From Aquiflexum lacus (GTDB lineage: Bacteria; Bacteroidota; Bacteroidia; Cytophagales; Cyclobacteriaceae), in the NCBI RefSeq assembly GCF_015476655.1, contig NZ_JABFHF010000040.1, positions 1 through 38,901 of the forward strand: 38,901 bases of DNA. Reading direction: 5' to 3'. The notes below the pieces were generated by a model that saw only the letters and a program-made list of their open reading frames with translations, did no database searches and was not told the DNA's origin. Shown piece by piece: positions 16,918-25,193 of this stretch. The translations under genes and the position numbers were made by a program. Position 1 is the first letter of the stretch; each line of letters opens with the position of its first letter.

Positions 16918-17801
16918 AAAAAATGAAAAACTATTTCCACCACCATCTCGCCCGGCCTCTATATGAAATGGTCAGGCCTTTGCAGCCAGTTTTAAATCTA
17001 AAGAAAAGAACTTTTTATGATAAATTTAAGGTCAGGACCAATGATGGCGTAAATTTCTGGTTGTATAATAATGCCTTTCATTGGGAGACAGAAATGTTTT
17101 GGGCTGGTTTTGAGAATTTTGATTACGAGAAAAAGACAAGATTAATCTGGTGCCAATTGGCCAAATCCTCAAAAACAATACTTGATATAGGTTCGAATTC
17201 CGGTTGGTTTTCCGTGATGGCCAAAGCTTACAATCCCGATGCGTCCGTTCACGCTTTTGAACCTCAACCGAATATTTATCAGGTTCTTCAAAAAAATAAT
17301 GCCGTTAATGGCTTCGATATACACTGTCATCAACTTGCACTTTCAGATGAAAAAGGAGAATTTCCATTTTATAATACCGGAGCCAATACTTTCACCACCG
17401 AAAACACCAATCATGGTAGTTTGAATAAAGATTGGAGACCGGAAAAGCAATACTCAATTTTGGTTAAAGTGGACCGTTTGGATGCATTTTTGGAAGCGAA
17501 TCATATTCCACCTGTGGATTTGTTGAAAATAGATGTGGAGACTTTGGAATACGAGGTGCTTCATGGTTATGGAGAATTGATGCATGTTCATCAGCCTATT
17601 ATTTTGTTGGAAATACAGGACAAAGAGTTAGGCTCCAAAGTATCTTCTTTGTATGGTCAAGAAGAAGCGAAATTCTTTCATATAGACGAATCTCTTGGCC
17701 TTAAAGAAGTAACTCAACTTGGAGAAGATTCTACCCAGGAAAACAGAAATTACCTTATTTGTCCCATCAGTAAGATTCACCTCATTAAGGATTTTTTCTA
17801 A
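16914..17801 (+). CDS. FkbM family methyltransferase
   Basis: The 295-aa protein has TILDIGSNSGWFS (88-100) as SAM motif I, VHAFEPQP (112-119) as the acidic strand, and VDLLKIDVETLEYEVLHG (201-218) as the FkbM signature. Probably a sugar O-methyltransferase acting on the glycan or its nucleotide-linked precursor. It starts inside the previous gene (ATGA overlap) and ends 3 nt before a GT4 gene. Confidence 0.87.
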   Translation: MKKMKNYFHHHLARPLYEMVRPLQPVLNLKKRTFYDKFKVRTNDGVNFWLYNNAFHWETEMFWAGFENFDYEKKTRLIWCQLAKSSKTILDIGSNSGWFSVMAKAYNPDASVHAFEPQPNIYQVLQKNNAVNGFDIHCHQLALSDEKGEFPFYNTGANTFTTENTNHGSLNKDWRPEKQYSILVKVDRLDAFLEANHIPPVDLLKIDVETLEYEVLHGYGELMHVHQPIILLEIQDKELGSKVSSLYGQEEAKFFHIDESLGLKEVTQLGEDSTQENRNYLICPISKIHLIKDFF

Positions 17802-17804
17802 AAT

Positions 17805-19001
17805 ATGAAGAAAATAATGGTCATACCATCTTGGTATACAACTTCGAAAAAACCTTTAAACGGCTCTTTCTTTAGAGAACAAGCTGAATTTTTAGATCAA
17901 TCAAAAGTAGGTCAGTTTGTGGTTTTATATGGAGATGAGGTTTCGACCCCATTATTAAAATTTCTCTGGATTTATTTTTTGAGTCTTGTAAAGTCTTCCT
18001 GGGCCATTAGAAAAGATTTAGTTATCCAAAGTCCGGATGCTTATGGTTTTATCGTTCCCAAAAACAGAAGGGTTCCAGAAAAGCACAGGGTTAAACTGGC
18101 TATCAGATTATACCAAAAGGCTTTTTTGACCTTGAAAGGTACCGGGTTTATTCCTGACCTGATTCATGCACAGAGTGGGATGGATGCGGGGATTTATGCA
18201 CATAAGCTTTCCAAAGCCCATTCAATTCCTTTTGTTATTATGGAGCATCAGGTTTTTGTTTTCCATTATTATTCGAGATATAGGGCTAAGTTGGTTCTTG
18301 AAGCATTTGCCTCGGCAAAAAAAACAGCTGCAGTCAGTTATGATGAACGTAGGCAGGTTTTGATGAATCAGCCAAACTGCAATCCTGAGGTTATCTGGAA
18401 TTTGGTGGACGAAACCAAATACCAAATCCAGTTGGAGAAGAGGAACAAAGTTTTTACCATCGTTACAATTCTGAATTCTTTGCCCATCAAAGGATCTGAC
18501 ACTTTTTTGGAGGCGATGTATGCCTTGTCCAAGGAAACACAGGAATTCAAATTTATCATGATCGGTAAAGGGGCTGATGAAAAATCAAATGACCCTGCTT
18601 CCAATGCCTTTGTCAGAAAAAGTAAGGAATTGGGTATTTATGATTTTGGTGTTTTTATCCCCTTTGTAGAAAGAAATCAGATTTCAGGAATTTTAAATAC
18701 TGCCCACGTGTTTGTTTCACCCTCTATTCAGGAACCTCATGGAATAGCCATAAGAGAAGCCATGATGTGTGGACTTCCTGTAGTGACTACTGCCAACGGG
18801 GGAGCGGAAGATACTGTTTTTGATGAAGTGGGGTTGGTCGTGCCTGTAAAAAATGCTAAAGCCTTATCTAAAGCAATCTTAAAATTTAAAATTAAGGAAT
18901 TGATCTTTCAGCCTGAAAAAATACGTGAAATTGCAATCAAACAATGTGGTACTCAAGCTTTTCTTCGAAAGATGAATGATTTTTATAATTTAAAATCATG
19001 A
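17805..19001 (+). CDS. GT4 family glycosyltransferase
   Basis: The 398-aa GT-B protein has the N-terminal motif VIPSWYTTSKKPLNGSFFRE (6-24), seen in many Bacteroidota GT4 enzymes, and IHAQSGMDAGIYAHKL for the acceptor side. Its EX7E motif is at E310 and E318 within QEPHGIAIREAMMCGLPV, followed by TTANGGAED. It should add a sugar to the lipid-linked glycan. The stop overlaps the next start (ATGA). Confidence 0.93.
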   Translation: MKKIMVIPSWYTTSKKPLNGSFFREQAEFLDQSKVGQFVVLYGDEVSTPLLKFLWIYFLSLVKSSWAIRKDLVIQSPDAYGFIVPKNRRVPEKHRVKLAIRLYQKAFLTLKGTGFIPDLIHAQSGMDAGIYAHKLSKAHSIPFVIMEHQVFVFHYYSRYRAKLVLEAFASAKKTAAVSYDERRQVLMNQPNCNPEVIWNLVDETKYQIQLEKRNKVFTIVTILNSLPIKGSDTFLEAMYALSKETQEFKFIMIGKGADEKSNDPASNAFVRKSKELGIYDFGVFIPFVERNQISGILNTAHVFVSPSIQEPHGIAIREAMMCGLPVVTTANGGAEDTVFDEVGLVVPVKNAKALSKAILKFKIKELIFQPEKIREIAIKQCGTQAFLRKMNDFYNLKS

Positions 19002-19927
19002 AAAAAGGTCCAAAGGTAAGTGTTTGCATGATAGCCTTTAATGTGGATCAATTTATCGGTAAAGCAATTGAGGGTGTATTGATGCAAAAAGTAGACTTTG
19101 AAATTGAATTGATTATCTCAAACGATAACTCACCTGATAAAACTGAAAGTGTTGTTTTGAAATTTATCGAAAATCACCCTAAAGGGAATTTGATTAAGTA
19201 CAAAAAACAGGAGAAAAACATAGGTTCTACTCTAAATTACTTATGGGTTTTGGAAAATTCAAGTGGGGATTTTGTCAGTATTTGTGATAGTGATGATTTT
19301 TGGTCGGATCCAGAAAAGCTCCAAAAACAAGTTGATTTTTTAGAGAAGCATCCTCAATTTATCGGTTCCTTCCATAACAGGTATACTTGTGATGAATTTG
19401 AAAATATTCTTTCAACATCAATTACTGAAGAAGAAAAGAGTAATTGGGGATTTGATGATTTAATCCTTAGAATGCCTGAAATACCATCTGCTTCGGTTGT
19501 GTTTAGAAAAAGAAACGATTTTAATTTACCTGAAGAATTCAAAAAGGTAGTTGTTAATGGTGATACCTTTTTGTGGGCCTATTTGCTTCAATTTGGTAAC
19601 TTTTATTATGATCCTACAGTTTCCCCCTCCTACTATAGACAACATTCCAATGGCTTATGGTCCTCAAAAAATAGCTTAAAAAAAGCAAAATTAAGCTACA
19701 ATACTTACAAGCTTTTACAAGAAAGTTTTCCTGATAAGCCATCCATTAAAGACCAATTGTTTGAAATCAAAAACAATCTTTTTTATTATGCTTTCAAAGA
19801 AAAGGAAATTGCTGTTTTTATAAAATATTATTTTTTAAATGTCTTCACAGCTATCATTCATCCAAGATATTTTAAAAGTTTCTTAAAAATTCATAAACCG
19901 TTGTTTAAAAGGTTTTCCCATCGTTGA
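18998..19927 (+). CDS. GT2 family glycosyltransferase
   Basis: The 309-aa GT-A protein has VSVCMIAFNVDQFIGKAIEG (7-26), SNDNSPD (41-47) and the metal-binding ICDSDDFW (95-102). It also has a later YYRQHSNGLWS segment seen in GT2 enzymes with C-terminal acceptor helices. Coupled to its neighbours by 4-nt overlaps on both sides. The donor is unknown. Confidence 0.92.
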   Translation: MKKGPKVSVCMIAFNVDQFIGKAIEGVLMQKVDFEIELIISNDNSPDKTESVVLKFIENHPKGNLIKYKKQEKNIGSTLNYLWVLENSSGDFVSICDSDDFWSDPEKLQKQVDFLEKHPQFIGSFHNRYTCDEFENILSTSITEEEKSNWGFDDLILRMPEIPSASVVFRKRNDFNLPEEFKKVVVNGDTFLWAYLLQFGNFYYDPTVSPSYYRQHSNGLWSSKNSLKKAKLSYNTYKLLQESFPDKPSIKDQLFEIKNNLFYYAFKEKEIAVFIKYYFLNVFTAIIHPRYFKSFLKIHKPLFKRFSHR

Positions 19928-20805
19928 CAGTAAGAATTTCTCTTATTATTCCTGTATACCAAGATCAAGAAAGGCTGATAGGATTATTACATTCCCTGAA
20001 CTCCCAAACCTTTGATTTTAAAAAATGGGAGGTGATTGTTGTGAACAATGATCCTGAAAGGAGTTTGGAAATTGCTGGGTTGGTTAATCTACTGTATAAG
20101 CTTAAAGTAGTGGACGAAAAAATCCCTGGTTCTTATCCTGCTAGAAACAAGGGAATAAAAGAGGCCAAAGGGGATATTTTGGCATTTACAGATTCCGATT
20201 GTTTGCCGGATAAAAACTGGTTGTTCAATGCCTACAGCAGTTTTGAAAAAGATGTAAATCGGAAAATCGGAATTCTTACCGGACCCATTCCTTTGTTCTT
20301 CAAAGATCCCCTAAGTCTTTCAGATGCCGAGGTGTATGAAAAGTATACAGGATTTACTACCGAATCCTATGCAAGAGAAGGAAAGGCAGTCACCGCCAAT
20401 TGGTTTTCCTATGCCGCTGTTATTCATGAATTTGGCGGATTTAATCCTGAATTGAAATCCAATGGTGATTCGGAGCTTTCCGGAAAAATCTCATCCAAAT
20501 ATGTAGTCTGTTTTCAGAAGGATATTATTGTCAACCATCCGGCCAGATATACAACAAAGGAGTTGGTGAGCAAATACAGAAGGCTATTGGGGGGTACATA
20601 TACAAGAAATTATAAAAACCGGGAATTAAAATTTTTCGGTTACTTGGCAAACTTTGTTTATAGAAGATACCGATTTGCGATCAAAAAAATGTTGACGATT
20701 GGCTGGAGTGAATCAAAAGCTATTTTTAAAGTTTGCCATGCAATCAATAAAGGCACAGTTTCAGAATATTTTAAACTGATCAAAGGCGCACAAACAGCCA
20801 GATAA
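19924..20805 (+). CDS. GT2 family glycosyltransferase
   Basis: The 293-aa GT-A protein starts at a TTG overlapping the previous stop. ISLIIPVYQDQERLIGLL (5-22) is the first strand and helix, NNDPER (41-46) replaces the more common DDGSTD, and FTDSDC (88-93) is the DXD-type motif. The C-terminal region is basic (YKNRELKFFGYLANFVYRRY and similar), suggesting membrane association. It probably extends the glycan. Confidence 0.9.
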   Translation: MTVRISLIIPVYQDQERLIGLLHSLNSQTFDFKKWEVIVVNNDPERSLEIAGLVNLLYKLKVVDEKIPGSYPARNKGIKEAKGDILAFTDSDCLPDKNWLFNAYSSFEKDVNRKIGILTGPIPLFFKDPLSLSDAEVYEKYTGFTTESYAREGKAVTANWFSYAAVIHEFGGFNPELKSNGDSELSGKISSKYVVCFQKDIIVNHPARYTTKELVSKYRRLLGGTYTRNYKNRELKFFGYLANFVYRRYRFAIKKMLTIGWSESKAIFKVCHAINKGTVSEYFKLIKGAQTAR

Positions 20806-20822
20806 TCTTAAAGAAACCAATT

Positions 20823-21485
20823 ATGAACATACTTAATAAAATAAAGTCCAATGTATTTCATTATTTTACCAAAAAGTATAACCTGATCCAAAAGCCCAAG
20901 TTTGAAGAAATGCCGGTACCTGAAATCGGGATGGTTCATATTCAAAATTTAAAGGCCGTTCCTACCAGAGAGGATTTACTAGCCCTGCTTCCCAAAAATG
21001 GCGTTGTAGCGGAATTGGGAGTTGATAGAGGCGGATTTAGTGAAAAAATCCTAAAGATCAATACACCTCTGAAACTGTGTTTGATTGATGTGTGGCAAAG
21101 CAAAAGATATCCGGAAAAGTTGTATCAAGAAGTGAGTTCTAAATTCAAAGAAGAGCTTAAAAATAAAAAAGTAGAAATTCATAGGGGGTATTCTACAGAG
21201 GTTGTAAATAATTTTCCTGAGGGATATTTTGACTGGATTTATATTGATACTGTTCATGATTACAGGATCACAAAATTGGAGCTAGAACTTTACAGAAGTA
21301 AGTTGAAAAAAGGAGGAATTATTGCCGGCCATGATTTTATTGTTGGCGAGATAGATGTTCCCTGGAAATACGGGGTGATTGAGGCTGTGTATGAGTTTTG
21401 CAAAGAACACCATTGGGAGATCATTTATTTGACTATGGAAAGGGGTATTTCTCCAAGTTTTGCTATTCGGGAAATTTTAAAATAA
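20823..21485 (+). CDS. Class I SAM methyltransferase (Methyltransf_24-like)
   Basis: The 220-aa protein has VAELGVDRGGFS (62-73) as motif I, LCLIDVW (85-91) as the acidic strand, DWIYIDTVHDYRI (137-149) and GGIIAGHDF (164-172). The IDxxHDY and GHD motifs are typical of the TylF/Methyltransf_24-like group, which O-methylates sugars in a metal-dependent way. It is the last polysaccharide gene before the reverse transcriptase island. Confidence 0.85.
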   Translation: MNILNKIKSNVFHYFTKKYNLIQKPKFEEMPVPEIGMVHIQNLKAVPTREDLLALLPKNGVVAELGVDRGGFSEKILKINTPLKLCLIDVWQSKRYPEKLYQEVSSKFKEELKNKKVEIHRGYSTEVVNNFPEGYFDWIYIDTVHDYRITKLELELYRSKLKKGGIIAGHDFIVGEIDVPWKYGVIEAVYEFCKEHHWEIIYLTMERGISPSFAIREILK

Positions 21486-21501
21486 AAGTTAAATTTTCTA
21501 G

Positions 21502-21546
21502 ATGGCGGTCATTGTAGAAGACGACTCCGAAACAGATAACGAATAA
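21502..21546 (+). other. Possible 14-aa leader ORF before the reverse transcriptase genes
   Basis: An ATG at 21502 opens a short acidic peptide (MAVIVEDDSETDNE) that ends with TAA 4 nt before the drt3a start. It could be a leader that couples translation, a remnant of a gene at the insertion point, or chance. It is A+T poorer than its surroundings. Confidence 0.25.
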
Positions 21547-21550
21547 AAAA

Positions 21551-22888
21551 ATGAATCAATCATTCCAAAGACAACAGCTAATACGACTATGCAAAAAGGC
21601 AGAGTATATTGACTATGGAATGACTATCAATCAACTTAAAGATTCACTTGATGCATCATATGAAGAAATAGCAAATGACTCTTTTGATTTTTCACTCAAA
21701 CAAGTCAATGAATACTTTTTGACTAATGACCTTCCTAACAAACTAATCTTAAGGAAACTTAATGATAACATTAAAAGAATTTACAAAGACGAACAAGCTA
21801 ATAGACGAATAATAATATCTCAAGTAAAAACATTACTTTCAGAAACTTGCCCTTTTTGGTTAATTAAAACAGACATTAAGAGATTTTATGAAAGTATTGA
21901 CAGAGAAAGAATGATTTCAAAGTTTCAAGATGATTCAATGTTGTCTTATCAATCAAGGTTTCTATTGAAAAAGGTTTTTGAAAACCCAATATTGACAGGA
22001 AAATCAGGAGTACCAAGGGGTATGAATATTAGTGCAACAATGTCTGAACTTTATATGCGTAAATTCGACAAGTGGGTTCGTACTTATGATAGTGTTTATT
22101 ATTATGCAAGATTTGTAGATGATATAATAATATTTTCAAATTCCATTAAGGATTCTTTAAATCTGATTGCAGACTTGAACCCTAAATTGAATGCACTTGC
22201 TGAAGGACTTTCAATAAATCAGAATAAAACAGAATTATTTGACGGAAGGAGTTTGGAAAAACTAAACATTATGAATGGAAACAGAATTCATAAAAGTCTA
22301 AAGCTTAAACTTGATTATTTGGGTTATTCTTTTTCAAAAATAATTATTCCTGAAAAAATAGTATTGAAAAAATTTCAGAATATTAATAAGCTAAGATATA
22401 CCCTTGAAGAAAAGTATTCTATTATCGAAAATAATCCAGTATCCGTAATTTTCTTAGACACTATTCAGCGTGAAAAATACAGCAGTCTAATTGTTTCCAT
22501 TGCTGATAAAAAAGTGAAGAAAATAAAGACAAGAATCATTAAAGCACTTCTAGATTTTTCTAAAAATAAAAATTTTGATTTACTAGAAAAAAGGATTCAA
22601 TTCTTGACAGGAAACTACAGTATCCGAAAAAGCGAAGAAGGTAATTCCTTAAGAGCAGGTATATATTACAACTATTTGCAGGTTACAGATCATTCTGTTT
22701 TCATAGAACTAAATCAATTATTAAGAAAATCTATCTTTTCTAGAAACCCAAGCTTTGGTGCAAAAATTAGCCTTAGTAAAGTTCAAAAAAATAAGCTTAG
22801 TAAATATTGCTTTATAGCAGGTTTTGAGAACAAGGTACATTTCGAGTTTTCATATAACGAAATGCAAGACATAATAAAGTGTTGGTAG
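21551..22888 (+). CDS. drt3a: Antiphage reverse transcriptase, DRT type 3 subunit a (UG3-type)
   Basis: The 445-aa protein has a reverse transcriptase core. WLIKTDIKRFYESID (103-117) carries the first catalytic Asp108, GVPRGMNIS (153-161) is the nucleotide-selecting motif, and ARFVDDIIIF (186-195) holds the catalytic pair Asp190-Asp191. The remaining roughly 250 residues are helical and basic with no maturase or endonuclease domain. It is therefore neither a group II intron protein nor a plain retron. It abuts a second, larger RT gene with no gap, the arrangement of DRT type 3 (UG3 plus UG8). As I recall recent work, Drt3a copies an ACACAC segment of an associated ncRNA into poly(GT). The gene is A+T richer than its neighbours. 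Assignment to DRT3 rests on pairing, sizes and the ncRNA. Confidence 0.85.
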   Translation: MNQSFQRQQLIRLCKKAEYIDYGMTINQLKDSLDASYEEIANDSFDFSLKQVNEYFLTNDLPNKLILRKLNDNIKRIYKDEQANRRIIISQVKTLLSETCPFWLIKTDIKRFYESIDRERMISKFQDDSMLSYQSRFLLKKVFENPILTGKSGVPRGMNISATMSELYMRKFDKWVRTYDSVYYYARFVDDIIIFSNSIKDSLNLIADLNPKLNALAEGLSINQNKTELFDGRSLEKLNIMNGNRIHKSLKLKLDYLGYSFSKIIIPEKIVLKKFQNINKLRYTLEEKYSIIENNPVSVIFLDTIQREKYSSLIVSIADKKVKKIKTRIIKALLDFSKNKNFDLLEKRIQFLTGNYSIRKSEEGNSLRAGIYYNYLQVTDHSVFIELNQLLRKSIFSRNPSFGAKISLSKVQKNKLSKYCFIAGFENKVHFEFSYNEMQDIIKCW

Positions 22889-24877
22889 ATGAAGAAAAAA
22901 CTTACAATAAATAAAGATGATAAAGCCAGAATACTTTTAACGGAGCTTTTGCCGTATGAAGTGCCTATGCTTTTTTCTAATGAAGGATTTTATCAACTCG
23001 TCTCTACAAAAAAGGTTATCCCATTTTTTAAAAGAATTAATGAACTAGCACAAGCAAAAAAGGATGCCAAAGGAAGAAGGTATGGAATTCCTTTTAACTA
23101 TGAAATCCGAAAGAATATTGAAGGAGATACAAGAGCACTCAGTATAATTCATCCATATTGCCAAATAAATTTTATTGAATTGTATGAAAAATATGATTCA
23201 CTAATGCTGCATTTATGTTCGAAAAACCCTGATTCACTCAGGAAAATATCTAAAGTTGCAAAGTTTATCTATTCACCAGAATTCGTTTTCCCAGAAGATG
23301 CACATAAAGATGCTGAATTAGAAGTTGAACCCGAAGTACTAGAAGTAGAAACCCAATATCTTCAATCATACTTTACCTATTATCCATATGACCTTATATA
23401 CAAATTCTATGAGCGTCAAATGTTCACAAGATTAGAGCAACGCTTTAATTATATGATGGAGTTTGATATAAGTAAGTGCTTTTATCATATCTATACTCAT
23501 TCTATTACTTGGGCTGTAAAAGACAAAGAATCTGCTAAAAGAAATGCAGCAGAAGATTCCTTTGAGAACACATTTGATAAATTAATGCAACTTGCAAACT
23601 ACAATGAAACAAATGGAATCGTTGTAGGCCCTGAAATTTCTAGAATATTTGCAGAAATTATTCTTCAGCAAGTTGACCTGAATGTTTTAAAAAGAATCGA
23701 AGAACGTCAATGCAAGTATGGCGTTGATTTTGAAGTCAGAAGATATGTTGATGATTATTTTGTTTTTTCAAATGACCCTAAAATCCTTGAAACTGTAAAA
23801 AAGGAATTTCAGAAGGAACTTGGTTTTTATAAATTGTACTTAAACCCATCAAAATCTGATATAAAAACTCCTCCTTTTATAACAAACGTTACGGTTGGGA
23901 AACGTGAGTTACAAGAACTTTTAATAAGTCGATATAACTCTTTTTTTGAAACCAAAGAAAAGACAATTGAAGGTTCTGAAAAAAAGGAACTTGTCAAAGT
24001 CTTGACAAGAATCAGACAACCTTATAGTATCTCACAGAAATTCATTAAAGACTTTCAATGCATAGTAAAACGAAATAACTTAACATATGATATTTTAAGC
24101 AAAGACATAATCAGATTCTTCAAAAGAAAATTTACAAAAATCCTAAAGGAAGGTGAACTTGAAAAAGACAAAGAAGTAGTTGAAAACTTGTTTATTACGC
24201 TTTTCGATATTTTATTTTACGCTTATTCTCTAAATATCAACTCTAATACCACATTTAAACTTGCTCAAATAATCGTACTTGCTTGTAAGTATTTAGAAAA
24301 TCAAAAAGCAGACTTAAAACATACTGTATATTCTAAGATTTCAAAAGAAGCAGATTTTGTCTTGACTAACTTTTACAGAAAGTCAAAAACTACTGAAACC
24401 AATATTGAGATTTTAAATCTAATATTAGCACTTAAAAAACTTGATGAAAGCTACGCATTAAGCGTAAAGAAATTGAAAGAGTTATTTGGCATTGATAAAA
24501 TAGAAGGACTTAAAAGTTTAAACTATTTCCATATTATTACTCTATTTTATTATGTCGAGAACAAGGCAATTTATGCTGAATTGTTGTCAGAAATAGAAAA
24601 TTTAGTTGAAAATAGATTTCAAGATGATGAAGACCCCTTCTCAAAATCGGAATTGACTATGTTGTTCTTTGATTATATAAATTGTCCATTTGTAAGTGAA
24701 AAGAGTAAGAAGAAAGTAATGCGCAGTTCAAAATATGCAAAAACTAACCTAGCTAATGATTTAATAGTAGATTTGATTAAGGAAATAACAGACCAAGGGA
24801 TATGGTTTATGAATTGGGATACTGAAATAGACTTGGAGCGTGTATTAAAGAAAAAAGAATGGGGTTCATCATATTAA
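22889..24877 (+). CDS. drt3b: Antiphage reverse transcriptase, DRT type 3 subunit b (UG8-type)
   Basis: The 662-aa protein starts directly after the drt3a stop. Its RT core has MEFDISKCFYHIYTHS (190-205, Asp193), NGIVVGPEISRIFAE (242-256) and VRRYVDDYFVFSN (283-295) with the catalytic pair Asp288-Asp289. An N-terminal extension of about 180 residues and a helical C-terminal region of about 300 residues flank it. No protease, nuclease or nitrilase domain is visible, unlike some other DRT types. Reported work (my recollection) has Drt3b making the complementary poly(AC) strand without a nucleic-acid template, the partner of Drt3a. The ncRNA candidate begins 6 nt after its stop. Both catalytic pairs are intact, so the system should be functional. 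Confidence 0.85.
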   Translation: MKKKLTINKDDKARILLTELLPYEVPMLFSNEGFYQLVSTKKVIPFFKRINELAQAKKDAKGRRYGIPFNYEIRKNIEGDTRALSIIHPYCQINFIELYEKYDSLMLHLCSKNPDSLRKISKVAKFIYSPEFVFPEDAHKDAELEVEPEVLEVETQYLQSYFTYYPYDLIYKFYERQMFTRLEQRFNYMMEFDISKCFYHIYTHSITWAVKDKESAKRNAAEDSFENTFDKLMQLANYNETNGIVVGPEISRIFAEIILQQVDLNVLKRIEERQCKYGVDFEVRRYVDDYFVFSNDPKILETVKKEFQKELGFYKLYLNPSKSDIKTPPFITNVTVGKRELQELLISRYNSFFETKEKTIEGSEKKELVKVLTRIRQPYSISQKFIKDFQCIVKRNNLTYDILSKDIIRFFKRKFTKILKEGELEKDKEVVENLFITLFDILFYAYSLNINSNTTFKLAQIIVLACKYLENQKADLKHTVYSKISKEADFVLTNFYRKSKTTETNIEILNLILALKKLDESYALSVKKLKELFGIDKIEGLKSLNYFHIITLFYYVENKAIYAELLSEIENLVENRFQDDEDPFSKSELTMLFFDYINCPFVSEKSKKKVMRSSKYAKTNLANDLIVDLIKEITDQGIWFMNWDTEIDLERVLKKKEWGSSY

Positions 24878-24879
24878 GG

Positions 24880-25037
24880 CTTTGGGATTGGTGCTGTAAG
24901 AGCAAAGGGTTTCGCAAGAAATCTGAATACGACTTAACTAATGTTTTTGAGACGTCTTGGAAACGGGTTAAGTTGAGTTTGAAGCAATTCGAACACCACA
25001 CACGACAACTTACAGTTACCAATCCCTCTTTTATTTA
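24880..25037 (+). ncRNA. Candidate DRT3 ncRNA with ACACAC template
   Basis: A compact multibranch fold is visible by hand. The closing stem pairs 24884-24892 with 25018-25026 (9 bp) and 24894-24900 with 25009-25015 (7 bp), separated by a 1x2 internal loop. Inside are three hairpins: 24908-24913/24918-24923 with a GCAA loop, 24930-24938/24967-24975 with an extended arm, and 24977-24983/24988-24994 with a GCAA loop. The 14 nt from 24995 to 25008 remain unpaired and contain ACACAC (24998-25003). The closing stem is followed by CTCTTTTATTT, which could end transcription. Template sequence and position next to drt3b match what is expected for DRT3. The ends are approximate. Confidence 0.8.
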
Positions 25038-25193
25038 ATGAGCACCCGAAAGAAGAACAACGAACCACCAACATCACCTATACGCAAGCATGTGTTTCGT
25101 GCTTCGGAGGAAAGGAAAGTAGTAAATTTAAAGTTCAGTTCTTCGTAGGAAGTTCAGTGGTTAAAATCCCTGCCTGCGTATAGTTGAGAACCG
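25038..25193. other. Spacer after the DRT3 module with a 9-bp inverted repeat
   Basis: CTATACGCA (25078-25086) and TGCGTATAG (25175-25183) are a perfect inverted pair about 88 nt apart, ending 10 nt before the next GT2 gene. A direct repeat AAGTTCAGT also occurs twice (around 25131 and 25150). This may be the scar or end of the element that brought in the reverse transcriptases, but there is no matching sequence left of drt3a. Confidence 0.35.

Noticed and set aside
21551-24877. Group II intron or retron interpretation of the reverse transcriptases
   Set aside because: Neither protein has a maturase or HNH domain, no intron-like RNA surrounds them, and two different RTs lie back to back. Retrons have one smaller RT with an upstream msr-msd RNA.
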